Assembly: GCA_902834555.1 (NCBI GenBank)
Contig: CADFJN010000002.1
Coordinates: forward strand, 62,001-126,000
Direction: 5' to 3'
Origin: Atopobiaceae bacterium
GTDB taxonomy: Bacteria > Actinomycetota > Coriobacteriia > Coriobacteriales > Atopobiaceae
Length of the DNA stretch: 64,000 nt
The translations under genes were made by a program, and so were the position numbers. Positions 1-8,956 of this stretch are shown in pieces (the first letter of the stretch is position 1; every line of letters begins with the position of its first letter). Under the pieces are notes generated by a model that made no database searches, was not told where the DNA came from, and saw only the letters and a list, made by a program, of their open reading frames with translations.

Positions 1-38
1 CCTGCGGCATAACGCTCACAGAACAGAGAAGTACAAGC

Positions 39-68
39 GGCGCCCGGAGGCTCACATCTCCGGGCGCC
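39..68. terminator. GC-rich perfect hairpin, probable terminator
   Basis: An 11-bp perfect inverted repeat (GGCGCCCGGAG at 39-49, its complement at 58-68) encloses an 8-nt loop. No T-run follows on either side, so its use as a terminator of a gene outside the window is inferred from structure only. Confidence 0.45.
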
Positions 69-77
69 GTCTGCTAT

Positions 78-132
78 AGGGCCGACTGTTCTGGGTGCCG
101 CCGCTAAAGGGTCGAGTGTTCTAGGTGCCGCT
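78..132. repeat. 30-bp-period tandem repeat
   Basis: Two imperfect copies of a roughly 25-bp unit (78-102 and 108-132) share the core TGTTCT.GGTGCCGC at a 30-bp period. They lie in the gene-free stretch 1-354, where no convincing coding sequence was seen. Confidence 0.6.
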
Positions 133-186
133 ATGGGGCTGTTTTTCGATACATAACACTGTTTTAGAAAGTTATTTTGTCTATTT

Positions 187-305
187 TTAGCCCGACAGCC
201 ACCGGGGGGCCGATAGCCACCGGGGGGCGCCGACAGCAACCGGGGACGCCTGCAACAACCAGGGGCGGACGGCCACCAGACCGGGGGGCGCCGACAGCAA
301 CCGGG
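187..305. repeat. Degenerate GC-rich repeat tract downstream of manA
   Basis: A perfect 26-bp direct repeat occurs at 219-244 and 280-305 (61-bp period), containing GGGGGGCGCCGACAGCAACC. Weaker copies of the CCACCGGGGGG core begin near 197. The short open frames crossing the tract are low-complexity and are not called as genes. Confidence 0.6.
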
Positions 306-354
306 AAGCAGAAATCCCGCCGGATGGTCAGGAAGACCCGGATCCGCCAGACGT

Positions 355-1338
355 CTACGCGCGCTCCGGAAGATGCGAGGTGATGAGCGTCATCTCACCC
401 GTCAGTCGAACGTCGCCAGAGCCGGATGGTGCCAGGAAATGGCTGCCAGCGCTCACGGCGTGTTCAACACCGACGCCGTCGCAAACGCTGCCAGAACCCT
501 CAATCACCGAGAGGCACATAAACGGCCACGGTTGAGCAAGCGTCTTCTCGCCAGCAACGCGCACGCGCTCAACATCAAAGTTGGGGCATGCCATAAGCTC
601 GGTCACACCGTCCTTCTCGGGTGCCGTAACCGTGCCGCTTGTGGGCGGCACCTGGCTGTAGTCAACCACGTCAAGCGACTGCTTCACGTGGAGCGGACGC
701 TTGGTGCCATCAGGCTGCACGCGGTCGTAGTCGTACACGCGATAGGTGACATCTGAGGACTGCTGGGTCTCCAGAATGAGGGTGCCGCCCATGATGGCGT
801 GCATGGTGCCCGGCTCAATGCGGAAGAAGTCACCGGGGTGGATGGGCACGTAGTTGAGCATGTCATCCCAGCGGCCACCCTCGATCATGGCCGCAAGCTC
901 CTCTCGACTCTTGGCGCGCTGGCCCACGATGATGCGCGTGCCGGGCTCGCAGTCGATCACATACCAGCACTCGCGCTTGCCCAGCGAGCCGTTCTCGTGC
1001 TCTGCAGCATAGGCGTCGTCCGGGTGCACCTGTACGGAGAGGTTCTCGCGAGCGTCAAGAATCTTGATGAGCAGCGGGAAGCGGTCGCCCTCGGCGCCGG
1101 CAAAGAGCTCGTGGTGAGCATCCCAGAGCTCGGAGAGGTGCTGGCCGTCAAACTCACCGCCGTCTACCGCGCAATCGCCGTTGGGGTGGGCTGAGATGCC
1201 CCAGCACTCGCCAATGGGACCATCCGGAATCTTGTAGCCAAAGCGCTTCTCGAGCTCGCGCCCGCCCCAGATTTTCCCATGGAAGATGGGCGCAAGAAAG
1301 ATGAGGTCCCGTGCCGTACCAGCCGCTGCGTCTGCCAT
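355..1338 (-). CDS. manA: Mannose-6-phosphate isomerase, class I
   Basis: This cytosolic zinc enzyme interconverts mannose 6-phosphate and fructose 6-phosphate. The roughly 327-residue product has the length of the short bacterial class I form. Near the N-terminus it carries HGKIWGGRELEKRFGY. The zinc-site signature VQVHPDD is present, followed by a glutamate in KRECWY and a histidine in PGTMHAI, as the family requires. The start at 1338 is preferred because GGGAAGG lies nine bases before it; the longer frame from 1380 and the ATG at 1347 lack proper spacing. It is transcribed alone, after the antiporter gene on the same strand. Confidence 0.93.
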   Translation of the reverse strand: MADAAAGTARDLIFLAPIFHGKIWGGRELEKRFGYKIPDGPIGECWGISAHPNGDCAVDGGEFDGQHLSELWDAHHELFAGAEGDRFPLLIKILDARENLSVQVHPDDAYAAEHENGSLGKRECWYVIDCEPGTRIIVGQRAKSREELAAMIEGGRWDDMLNYVPIHPGDFFRIEPGTMHAIMGGTLILETQQSSDVTYRVYDYDRVQPDGTKRPLHVKQSLDVVDYSQVPPTSGTVTAPEKDGVTELMACPNFDVERVRVAGEKTLAQPWPFMCLSVIEGSGSVCDGVGVEHAVSAGSHFLAPSGSGDVRLTGEMTLITSHLPERA

Positions 1339-1461
1339 ATGAGTCATCCTTCCCAAGGACACAATTGCCGCACCCATCATACGATTCGCGGGCCGCAGAT
1401 TTCTCCGCAGCCCGCAATGTACATGACTGTGATACGCACTTCTTCAGGTTAGCCGATACAA

Positions 1462-2862
1462 TCACACGCCATCGTTGCTGGGGGGTTCGTCCGAAGGCTC
1501 GTCTCCCCCGTGCCGGGCAATGTACTCGGCAGACGAGAGAGCCCTACCAAGTTCGCCCCTACGACGAGCTCGCGCCGCCTCGAAGCGCCGGCGCGATGTC
1601 TGCATGGCCCTGCGCTGTCGCTCCAGGGCCTCGTTTGCGCTCTCCTCACCCGAGACGATGCTACTTAGGGCATGGACAGGATGCGCCGGGGCGGTCACGC
1701 GAACAAGCGAGGTGAGAACGGGCACCACAAGCACCGTCACGGCGCCCGCCGTCACAAGGACCGAGGCATCCTGGCTGGTCATGGCGCCTGCATCCACCAC
1801 AATCTGCGTAATTGCAACAACAAGCGGCAGCGCCATCACGCAGTACGCGGTTGTCACAAAGCGCTCCTGCGGCTCCATCCCACGCGTCTCGGGATTAACG
1901 TGAAGCGAAATTGCAACAGAGACCCCACGCACAGCAACAAGTAGTCCAATGAAGAGGAAGAGCAGGCCAGGATCTGCAACGGCGGCAGAGAGATCAATGC
2001 CCGCGCCAGAGATAACGAAGAACGCCGGGATGAGAAACCCATTACCGATGGACTCAAGACGCGTCTCCAGGTCTTCGTTGCCATCCGGGAAGAAGACACG
2101 CAGCACAAAGCCAGCGGCAAAGGCGCCCAGTACCGAGTCAAAGCCTGCCGCCTCAGCCAAAAAGAGCAGAAACACGAGGAGCAGCACAACCAGGCGAAGA
2201 GGTGTCTGGGTGCTGGCGCCGGCGCTTGACCTCACAAAGTCGCGAAAGCGCGCGCCTATGCGCGCCGTGGACGTGGAGAGATGCGCAATGCGCACGCAGA
2301 CCAGCATGAACACGACAAGGACGACCACCGTGACAAGCAGAGACCTCGTGGAGAGCATGAGCGCCACCGCAATAACCGGTAACACCTCACCGGTGGCGCC
2401 ATAGGCCGTGACAGCGCGGCCCACGCGCGTGTTTGTGAGGTCTCGGGCGCGCATGATAGGCGCCAGAGTGCCGTATGCCGTTGTGGTAAGCATGATGGCA
2501 AAAGCGATGCCCGTCATGCCGGTAAAGCGGCTAAAGCCCGTAAGGCTCACAAGCGCAATGGCTGCCACAAGCGAGATGCCCCAGCAGATGGAAGCATGGC
2601 GCCCCATCGGGCCAACCAGTTCGGAGGGCTTTATCTCGTAGCCCGCCATTAGGAAAAGAAAGGCCATGCCCAGCTCAGAGACAAGGGAGAGGGCGCCTCC
2701 GCTCGTCCGGATGACATCCGCCCCATTGGGTCCAAGAAGCGTGCCGGCAAAAACGAGAAAGACAACCTCAGGGATGGCCCTGCCCGGGACAAGGCTTGCG
2801 ACAAAAGGAGCAAGCGCCGCCACAAGCATGGTTACAGAAAGCGAGAGGAGCTGACTAATCAC
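1462..2862 (-). CDS. Monovalent cation/proton antiporter, CPA2 (Kef/NapA-like)
   Basis: An integral membrane protein of 466 residues with about twelve hydrophobic segments. It begins with the CPA2 pattern VPGRAIPEVVFLVFAGTLLGP and has a loop LMAGYEIKPSEL typical of the sodium/hydrogen exchanger fold. The last 70 residues are a hydrophilic arginine-rich tail, and there is no TrkA-type nucleotide-binding domain, unlike KefB or KefC. Translation starts at GTG 2862, with GGAGG eight bases upstream. It lies 36 bp after the tetR-type gene and is probably co-transcribed with it. The ion transported cannot be told from sequence. Confidence 0.85.
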   Translation of the reverse strand: MISQLLSLSVTMLVAALAPFVASLVPGRAIPEVVFLVFAGTLLGPNGADVIRTSGGALSLVSELGMAFLFLMAGYEIKPSELVGPMGRHASICWGISLVAAIALVSLTGFSRFTGMTGIAFAIMLTTTAYGTLAPIMRARDLTNTRVGRAVTAYGATGEVLPVIAVALMLSTRSLLVTVVVLVVFMLVCVRIAHLSTSTARIGARFRDFVRSSAGASTQTPLRLVVLLLVFLLFLAEAAGFDSVLGAFAAGFVLRVFFPDGNEDLETRLESIGNGFLIPAFFVISGAGIDLSAAVADPGLLFLFIGLLVAVRGVSVAISLHVNPETRGMEPQERFVTTAYCVMALPLVVAITQIVVDAGAMTSQDASVLVTAGAVTVLVVPVLTSLVRVTAPAHPVHALSSIVSGEESANEALERQRRAMQTSRRRFEAARARRRGELGRALSSAEYIARHGGDEPSDEPPSNDGV

Positions 2863-2898
2863 CGTGCCACCTCCTCTCGCCTTGCTTGGCTTTTCGCC

Positions 2899-3507
2899 TT
2901 ACTTCTTGAGCGTGGCCTCCAGGCCACCGCGCACAAATGTCGACACCTCAGAAAGGTGACGCGCAATGACATCAAGGTCATCGTCGTTGGCAAGAATCTC
3001 GATGAACGCGTCTGCACACATGGTAGCAAGAAGGCGCGGAGAGAAGCCATCAGAGACGTGGCCATACTTGCGCTCGGCACGGCTTGCTACGCTCTTGGCA
3101 ATCTCGTCCACCTTGGCGTCGAGATATCCCTTGACCACAGGGTTGTCGCGGTTGCTCTTAACAATCTTGGGAACCAGCGGATACCGCTCGAGAAGCTCGA
3201 CAAGGCCATCGGGCAGCTTCTCGACGTTCGTGGGCTCGCCCTTGCCGTCACAAATCACAGTAAGGTCACGCTCGATCCACGTGGCGAGAATAGAAGGGAA
3301 CTCGGTCATCAAGGGAGAGACAACACTCTTGAACAGGTCTTCCTTGCTATCGAAGAAGAAGTAGAGAGCACCAGTGGTCACGCCAGCCTTTGAGCAAATC
3401 TGGCGAAGCGAGGCTCCCTCATACCCGTACTCAGCAAATTCCTCTGTGGCTGACGCAACGAGGCTCCTCTTAGTCTCGCCACTGTCGGTCTGTGCCTTTC
3501 TCGACAT
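2899..3507 (-). CDS. TetR/AcrR family transcriptional regulator
   Basis: A 202-residue one-component regulator. Residues about 12-60 form the TetR DNA-binding domain, with the recognition region SLRQICSKAGVTTGALYFFF followed by the usual SKEDLF. The C-terminal ligand-binding half is not recognisable. It is the first gene of a minus-strand pair with the cation/proton antiporter, so it probably represses that transporter and itself. The upstream gap (3508-3678) is AT-rich and holds an imperfect repeat of a TGCATTA/AATACATTA kind around 3587-3612 that could be its operator, but the symmetry is poor. Confidence 0.9.
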   Translation of the reverse strand: MSRKAQTDSGETKRSLVASATEEFAEYGYEGASLRQICSKAGVTTGALYFFFDSKEDLFKSVVSPLMTEFPSILATWIERDLTVICDGKGEPTNVEKLPDGLVELLERYPLVPKIVKSNRDNPVVKGYLDAKVDEIAKSVASRAERKYGHVSDGFSPRLLATMCADAFIEILANDDDLDVIARHLSEVSTFVRGGLEATLKK

Positions 3508-3678
3508 CTGGCTACCGCCTTTTTTCCCTCTTGAGCATTTGGCTAGACACTGCTAATGCCCCCTCGGCACTAGCCCGTACCTGCAGTGCATTATGAGCAC
3601 AATACATTATTGAATATGCGTAAGAAGTGCAGCATTTGATAGAAATTCAAGAAACTTCCCCTGGCTTACTTCTCCGCC

Positions 3679-3927
3679 CTATGGCCGTGCGTCCTTGGGC
3701 CGTAGGAATCGGTCGCACACATTGCTGCGGCGAAGGTATTCCTTCCCAAACGGATCTACAACGGGCACCAGGTCATCGGGGTTATTTGCAAAGAACATGT
3801 CGGGCTCCTTGTACACGTGGGGCACGGCCAGCGTGTATCCACGACTGCAGGAGCCTTGGTACATTCCGGTCTCCTTGTTTTTGGCAAAAGAGCCATAGAT
3901 GCACTCGGTGCAGTGAAAACCAGCCAT
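3679..3927 (-). CDS. Small cysteine-containing protein of unknown function
   Basis: An 82-residue hydrophilic protein, not recognised. Four cysteines stand out: a CTEC pair near the N-terminus, one in GSCSRG near residue 28 and one in SNVCDRF near residue 72. The spacing could hold zinc or an iron-sulfur cluster, which is inference. No signal peptide or membrane segment is visible. The start at 3927 is chosen for its GGAGG eight bases upstream; the open frame extends to 4080 but that part overlaps the HAD gene and has no ribosome site. It sits 67 bp after the HAD gene on the same strand and could be co-transcribed. Confidence 0.7.
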   Translation of the reverse strand: MAGFHCTECIYGSFAKNKETGMYQGSCSRGYTLAVPHVYKEPDMFFANNPDDLVPVVDPFGKEYLRRSNVCDRFLRPKDARP

Positions 3928-3994
3928 GAGAGAAACCTCCCACTCAGAGACAGCAGATATTGGCGCTAAAAAACGGGCCGCCAGCCCCTTTTGA

Positions 3995-4651
3995 CTAGCC
4001 CATCTCCCCTTGGGCGAGAAGATCGCGCACCTCAAGGAGGCTCGAACACACCCGCGAGGCCACGGAACGAATCTCGTCATTGGGCTGGGCGAGGTCAGGG
4101 ACCATTACCGTGAAGAAGCCACCCGCCGCCCCCGCGCGGACCCCATTGAAGGAATCCTCAAGCACCATCGTGCGAGAAGGCTCGGTGCCAAGGCGCCGCG
4201 CCGCCTCGAGGAAGATGTCCGGCGCAGGCTTTGCATGAGCAACCTCGCTCGAAGGGACTATCGCCCGAAAGAAGTCAAGGTCACCGATAAAGCGCAGGTT
4301 GCGCTCTATGCCCTTCTTGGACGAGGATGATGCCACGGCGCAGGGAACGTCCCTCTTCCCCAAGTACACGAGGAGCTCGTCAAGCCCTGGCTTCTTCTCG
4401 ACACCTTGGGAGAAAATCTTCTCGGCAAGAGACGAGAAGTAGTCCCAGAATGCCTTGGTGTCGAGCTGGGGGCTTACCATCTCGTGAAGAATGCGGGAGG
4501 CAGTATCACCTGCCGAACCACGAACCGCATCAGCGAGGCCAAGCGGGACTGCATAGCCAAAATGGGCCAACGCCGGCTCCCAGCACTCCATCCAGACTGG
4601 CTCGGTGTCAACCATCAGGCCATCCATGTCAAAGATGACGCCGTCGAACAT
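3995..4651 (-). CDS. HAD family hydrolase, beta-phosphoglucomutase-like
   Basis: A 218-residue HAD superfamily IA phosphatase or phosphomutase. Motif I is FDMDGLMVDTEP at the extreme N-terminus; motif III lies in the KPAPDIFLEAARRLG segment and motif IV in VLEDSFNGVRAG. The helical cap falls between motifs I and II, as in beta-phosphoglucomutase and 2-deoxyglucose-6-phosphate phosphatase. The start at 4651 has an AAGGGG eight bases upstream; two in-frame ATGs further upstream are less well placed. Substrate is unknown, most likely a small sugar phosphate. It is followed on the same strand by the small cysteine protein. Confidence 0.88.
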   Translation of the reverse strand: MFDGVIFDMDGLMVDTEPVWMECWEPALAHFGYAVPLGLADAVRGSAGDTASRILHEMVSPQLDTKAFWDYFSSLAEKIFSQGVEKKPGLDELLVYLGKRDVPCAVASSSSKKGIERNLRFIGDLDFFRAIVPSSEVAHAKPAPDIFLEAARRLGTEPSRTMVLEDSFNGVRAGAAGGFFTVMVPDLAQPNDEIRSVASRVCSSLLEVRDLLAQGEMG

Positions 4652-4777
4652 GTGGCGCACCCCTTCCATCGCTTTGCCAGGCACATGCTTCGTAGTAGGG
4701 TACCCTAACTGGGAAGCCTCAAGAATCTCTTCACTTCATCGATACCTTTGCAACGTAACTGAGGAGGCTTGACTGTG

Positions 4778-5419
4778 ATGCCGAGCATGGCGGCCGTGGT
4801 GTCTAGCTCGCTGACCGTGGGCTACGTTTGCGGATCGTTCCTCACAGCGCAACTGGTGAGCAAACACGTGAGCGGAAAGAGTGCCTTCGATGTAGGGCTG
4901 GGCAACCCCGGCATGGCAAACATGGGCGCCACTTATGGCGTAAGGTGGGCGGCCGTCACGCTTACGGGCGATATCGCGAAAACTATTCTTGCATTTGTGC
5001 TGGCTCGGGCAATGTTTGCAGAAGCTCCCGATGTAGCGGGAACGGCAGCGACAGTAGGGGCAACGCTTGGACACGTATTTCCAGCTTGGCACCACTTCCG
5101 CGGGGGCAAGGGCGTCGCCACGACATGTGCGGGGATCATTCTTGCGTCACCCGTAGCAGGCGGCATCGCAGCCGTAGCCGGCCTCCTTGTGGTGCTCTTT
5201 GGCGGCTACCTCTGCCTGGGCGCTCTTGTGATTCCTGCAGCGTGGCTTGCGATTGAGCTTGTCTTTGGGGACATGGTCCACGTAGTCGCTGGCGTTGTTC
5301 TTGTATCCGTAGCCATCTGGTGCCATGGTGGCCCGGCAGCAGGCATTAGAACCGGAGAGACGCCTCGCGCATCAATCAGTAAGAAGTTCATCTCGGCTTT
5401 GTTCAGGAAGCGCCATTAG
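4778..5419 (+). CDS. PlsY-like glycerol-3-phosphate acyltransferase
   Basis: A 213-residue polytopic membrane protein of the PlsY family, which transfers acyl groups from acyl-phosphate to glycerol 3-phosphate at the first step of phospholipid synthesis. The motif GHVFPAWHHFRGGKGVATT matches the conserved PlsY GHnfP...FkGGKGVAT block. The first family motif is altered: GNPGMANMGATYG instead of the usual SGNIGATN, so it may be a divergent paralogue rather than the housekeeping enzyme. GAGGAGG at 4761-4767 fits ATG 4778 (10 bases) or GTG 4775 (7 bases); TTG 4769 is too close. It stands alone, upstream of the kinase-EutH block. Confidence 0.78.
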   Translation: MPSMAAVVSSSLTVGYVCGSFLTAQLVSKHVSGKSAFDVGLGNPGMANMGATYGVRWAAVTLTGDIAKTILAFVLARAMFAEAPDVAGTAATVGATLGHVFPAWHHFRGGKGVATTCAGIILASPVAGGIAAVAGLLVVLFGGYLCLGALVIPAAWLAIELVFGDMVHVVAGVVLVSVAIWCHGGPAAGIRTGETPRASISKKFISALFRKRH

Positions 5420-5471
5420 GCAATCTTGATAGAATAGTTTGTCGAAGGCATGTCGTTCTGCTCTCCCATGG

Positions 5472-5514
5472 AATTGTTCGGTACTTACGTTATCTTTATA
5501 TACACTGAACAATT
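5472..5514 (+). promoter_or_regulatory. Promoter with flanking inverted repeat ahead of the kinase-EutH block
   Basis: A sigma-70-type promoter is visible: TTGTTC (5474-5479), 17-bp spacer, TATATA (5497-5502). The repeat AATTGTTC (5472-5479) recurs inverted as GAACAATT (5507-5514), bracketing the promoter from the -35 to the start site, which is where a repressor dimer would bind. The regulator is not identified. A CGCCTC/GAGGCG hairpin lies just downstream near 5525-5538. Confidence 0.55.
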
Positions 5515-5553
5515 ACCAAACAATCGCCTCTTGAGGCGAGCGAGGAGACAGGC

Positions 5554-6474
5554 ATGCCACAGGCCACCGTTGCGGCTAACGTCCAGTCCATCGACCCGGA
5601 GACGCTTGGCAACATCTGTTCCACACTTGGCTGCACACCGCAGGACGTCACGGAGTTCTCACCTATTGACGAGGGCCTCACAAACGAATCGTTCCGCTTT
5701 GTCGCGGGCGGCAAGCCCTACGTCTATCGCAAGCCTGGCGCTGGAACCGAGAAGATCATCAGTCGCGAGGGTGAGGCGTTTGCCCAGGGAATAGCCGCCG
5801 AGCTTGGACTAGACCGCACCTTCATCTACGAGAACCCCAAGCAAGGGTGGAAGATCTCGCACTTCGTCGAAGGGTGCAAGCCCTTCGACTACCACAACGA
5901 CACTCACGTTTCACGTGCCATGGAGATGGCGCGTGAGCTTCACTCCTGCGGGGTCACGTCAAAGTGGAGCTTTGACATCTTTAAGAACACCGAGGGCATC
6001 CTCGAGCTTCTCAACAATGACGAGAAGGCGCGCTACGATGACTTTGATCGCATTGGCACTCGCATCGCCAGTCTCGAGGAGCGCGTGCGGACAACCTCGG
6101 CGGCACCGGTACTCTGCCACAACGACTTCTACGACCCCAACTTCCTGGTAAGGGGAACCGATATCTCGCTCATCGACTGGGAGTACGCTGGCATGTCCGA
6201 CTACGCCAGTGACCTTGGAACCTTCATCTGCTGCAGCGACTACAGCTATGAGGAAGCACTTGAGGTGCTTTGCCAGTACTTCCAGCGTGAGCCTACCGGC
6301 GAGGAACTCTTCCACTGCATCTCCTACGTTGCATTTGCCGCTTGGTACTGGTTTGTCTGGGCGCTGTACAAAGATCAGTGTGGGGACCCCGTGGGAGATT
6401 GGCAGGACCTTTGGCACCGCTATGCCTCCGAGTACGGCAGGCGCGCGGCACAGCTCGTGCAAGAGCTTAAATAA
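5554..6474 (+). CDS. Choline/ethanolamine kinase-like phosphotransferase (LicA-like)
   Basis: A 306-residue cytosolic kinase of the aminoglycoside/choline kinase fold. The catalytic Brenner motif appears as CHNDFYDPNFL, followed by the metal-binding LIDWEYAGMSDYASDLG, the form seen in choline and ethanolamine kinases including LicA. A conserved GLTNESFRF loop lies near the N-terminus. It starts at ATG 5554, after GAGGAGA. The next gene is an ethanolamine permease (EutH), so ethanolamine is the likelier substrate, giving phosphoethanolamine for lipid or surface-polymer decoration. That choice between choline and ethanolamine is inferred from context. Confidence 0.82.
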   Translation: MPQATVAANVQSIDPETLGNICSTLGCTPQDVTEFSPIDEGLTNESFRFVAGGKPYVYRKPGAGTEKIISREGEAFAQGIAAELGLDRTFIYENPKQGWKISHFVEGCKPFDYHNDTHVSRAMEMARELHSCGVTSKWSFDIFKNTEGILELLNNDEKARYDDFDRIGTRIASLEERVRTTSAAPVLCHNDFYDPNFLVRGTDISLIDWEYAGMSDYASDLGTFICCSDYSYEEALEVLCQYFQREPTGEELFHCISYVAFAAWYWFVWALYKDQCGDPVGDWQDLWHRYASEYGRRAAQLVQELK

Positions 6475-6557
6475 TTCACAGGACAGTATGACGTGCGGGC
6501 TGCCCTCACCCCAAGGGTATGGCGGCACGGGCACGCATTAGTAACGTAAGGGACAGC

Positions 6558-7778
6558 ATGGAAGTATTTGGCAGAATCGTTGTCTTCATCATCATGGGCT
6601 GCGCGGCGGCAGGGTGCATTGCATCAATTGCTCGCCCCGAAAGTGAGCTGGGCAAGGAGTTTGTCGCGGGCATAGACTCCATTGGCCCCATCTTCCTGCC
6701 GGTCGCAGGAATCATGGCATCTGCTCCCTACCTCACCGCTTTCGTTTCGACGGTCTTTGGGCCGCTCTTTGGCGCACTGGGCGCAGACCCCGCCATGGCC
6801 TCCACGACCTTCATCGCCGTCGACATGGGCGGCTATCAGCTTGCGGACGCTCTCGCACAGACGCGCGAGAGCTGGATCATGGCCATGATGACCGGCTACA
6901 TGGCCGGTGCCACCATCGTCTTCACCGTGCCCGTGGCGCTCAAGATGCTCGAGGTCAAGGACCGCAAATACCTGGCCCTTGGCGTCATGAGCGGGCTTCT
7001 CGCCATCCCCGTGGGCGTCCTTGTTGCCAGCGTCATCATTGCGCTTGCGAACCCCGTGATCCGCGAGACGGTCTCCACCAACACCGCGGCCACCTACCAA
7101 CTGGCTCTTACGTGGTCTCAGATTGCCCACAACCTGGTGCCGCTGATCATCATCTGCGTTGCGCTGGCGGTAGGACTTGCCACCAAGCCCGACGCCATGA
7201 TTCGCGGCTTCATCGTCTTTGGGCGGGTGCTTGACAGCGTGCTTAAGGTGGTCTTCGTGGTAGTGGTCATCGAGTACTTCACGGGGCTCTTCTCCACCAT
7301 CTTTGGGTCCTTTGGCTTTGACCCCATCATCGCAGACGAGCAGGACCAGTTCCGCGCATTGGAGGTATCTGGCGCCATTGGCATGATGCTCTGCGGCGCC
7401 TTCCCCATGGTGTGGCTCATCAAGACCTACCTCGCCAAGCCCCTCTCGAGGGTTGGACGTGCGGTGGGCCTGAGCTCAGATGCCACGGCAGGACTTCTTG
7501 CCGCCTCCGCAAACGTGCTTGCCGCACTCGCCATGGTCAAGGACCTCAAGGCGCGCGACAAGGTCATCGTGATTTCCTTTAGCGTCTGCTGCGCCTTCCT
7601 CTTTGGCGACCACCTCTCGTTCACCGCAAACTTTCAGCCCACGCTCATCGTGCCCGTGCTTCTGGGCAAGCTCGCGGGAGGCGTGTGTGCGATCTTCTTT
7701 GCGACGCGCCTGGCAACGAGAAAGGCAGAGGAGCTCGAAGCGCAGGATCTTGCCCTCGAAACCCAGTCGGAGGCCTAG
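6558..7778 (+). CDS. eutH: Ethanolamine permease EutH
   Basis: A 406-residue integral membrane protein with about ten hydrophobic segments, matching EutH of ethanolamine-utilising bacteria. The conserved early segments DSIGPIFLPVAGIMASAPYL and STTFIAVDMGGYQLA are present. The start at 6558 follows AAGGGA; a longer frame from 6519 has no supporting site and would add hydrophilic residues before the first membrane helix. It lies 83 bp downstream of the kinase. No eut microcompartment or ammonia-lyase gene is in the window, so imported ethanolamine is probably phosphorylated by the adjacent kinase rather than fermented. Confidence 0.9.
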   Translation: MEVFGRIVVFIIMGCAAAGCIASIARPESELGKEFVAGIDSIGPIFLPVAGIMASAPYLTAFVSTVFGPLFGALGADPAMASTTFIAVDMGGYQLADALAQTRESWIMAMMTGYMAGATIVFTVPVALKMLEVKDRKYLALGVMSGLLAIPVGVLVASVIIALANPVIRETVSTNTAATYQLALTWSQIAHNLVPLIIICVALAVGLATKPDAMIRGFIVFGRVLDSVLKVVFVVVVIEYFTGLFSTIFGSFGFDPIIADEQDQFRALEVSGAIGMMLCGAFPMVWLIKTYLAKPLSRVGRAVGLSSDATAGLLAASANVLAALAMVKDLKARDKVIVISFSVCCAFLFGDHLSFTANFQPTLIVPVLLGKLAGGVCAIFFATRLATRKAEELEAQDLALETQSEA

Positions 7779-7943
7779 GGGCCCGGCGTCTCTGACGTAC
7801 GCACGTTGACGCCTGGCTCCTACCGCTCGCCGTCAACGCCTGCCCACACGCAGCCTCATACCGTGCGGCCACGGACATCTGCGCGCGCCTCTCGCGGCGG
7901 CAAACAATAATGTTTGCTCAGCCACGACGAAGGAAGGGGCAGC

Positions 7944-8954
7944 ATGTCCACAGAGGTCACCCTTGAGCGCTTTACGTTCCCCTCGACGGATGGCACATCG
8001 ACCATCAGCGCATGTGCCTGGTGGCCGGCTGGCATGGCACCGTCACAGTCAACGGAGAGGCCCGCGCCACACGGCGTGGTGCAGCTTGTGCACGGCATGG
8101 CCGAGCACATCGACCGCTATGACGCCTTCGCGCGCTTCCTGGCTTCCCATGGCTTTCTCGTTGTAGGCCATGACCAGATTGGCCACGGGCGCTCCTGCTC
8201 GCCCGAGCACTGGGGAGAGCTGCCCGTGGGAAGCGGGGCACAGGCGCTTGTGGAGGACATCGACGTCCTGCGCGGCATGACGCAGCAACGCATTGCAACG
8301 GGCACTCCATACGTTGTCTTTGGCCACAGCATGGGCAGCTTTGAGGTTCGCTCTTACATCGCCCACCATGGAGAGGGACTGGCAGGTGCCATTATCTGCG
8401 GTACCGGCTTTCTCCCGGCAACGGCATCCAGGGCCGCGCTCAAGCTCACATGGCTCGAGTCCTTCTTCAAGGGCGCCGAGTACCGGTCTTCCTTTGTGGA
8501 CTCCATGGGGGCTGGCGGCTACGGCAAGGCCATCCCCAACGCCCGGACAAACCTCGACTGGCTTTCCCACAACCGTAAGAACGTCGACGACTACATCGCA
8601 GACCCCTCCTGCGGATTCATGTTCTCCGTGGGGGCCTACCACGAGATCGCCGTCCTTACCTCCGAGGTCAACTCCCCCACTTGCGCCGCAAGCGTCCCGC
8701 ACGACCTGCCGCTGCTCTACGTTGCCGGTGCCGAGGACCCGGTGGGAGACAACGGCAAGGGCGTGGAGAAGGCCGCGGCCCTTGCCCGCGGAGCCGGTTC
8801 CACAGACGTCACGGTGAAGATCTACCCGCGCATGCGGCACGAGATCTTGAACGAGACGGGTCACGAGCAGGTCTTTGCCGACGTGCTGGCATGGGTCGAG
8901 AAGCACGTTGCCCAAGCTCCCACGCCACAGGCCACCGCCAGCCAGGAGGCATAG
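7944..8954 (+). CDS. Alpha/beta hydrolase, monoacylglycerol lipase/lysophospholipase-like
   Basis: A 336-residue serine hydrolase of the Hydrolase_4 family, with no signal peptide and therefore probably cytosolic. The nucleophile elbow is GHSMGS, preceded by the family block QLVHGMAEHIDRYD. The acid is likely in AGAEDPVGDNGKGV and the catalytic histidine in RMRHEILNE near the C-terminus. ATG 7944 follows AAGGGG. The stop is two bases before the glpK start, so both are translated from one message; release of glycerol from monoacylglycerols or lysolipids would feed glycerol kinase. A GTTGACG/CGTCAAC inverted repeat (7805-7837) lies in the gap after eutH and may be a terminator. Confidence 0.85.
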   Translation: MSTEVTLERFTFPSTDGTSTISACAWWPAGMAPSQSTERPAPHGVVQLVHGMAEHIDRYDAFARFLASHGFLVVGHDQIGHGRSCSPEHWGELPVGSGAQALVEDIDVLRGMTQQRIATGTPYVVFGHSMGSFEVRSYIAHHGEGLAGAIICGTGFLPATASRAALKLTWLESFFKGAEYRSSFVDSMGAGGYGKAIPNARTNLDWLSHNRKNVDDYIADPSCGFMFSVGAYHEIAVLTSEVNSPTCAASVPHDLPLLYVAGAEDPVGDNGKGVEKAAALARGAGSTDVTVKIYPRMRHEILNETGHEQVFADVLAWVEKHVAQAPTPQATASQEA

Positions 8955-8956
8955 CC

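Noticed and set aside
8681..8956. N-terminal extension of glycerol kinase
   Set aside because: It overlaps the hydrolase gene in another frame; GlpK homology begins at the ATG at 8957 with a proper ribosome site.
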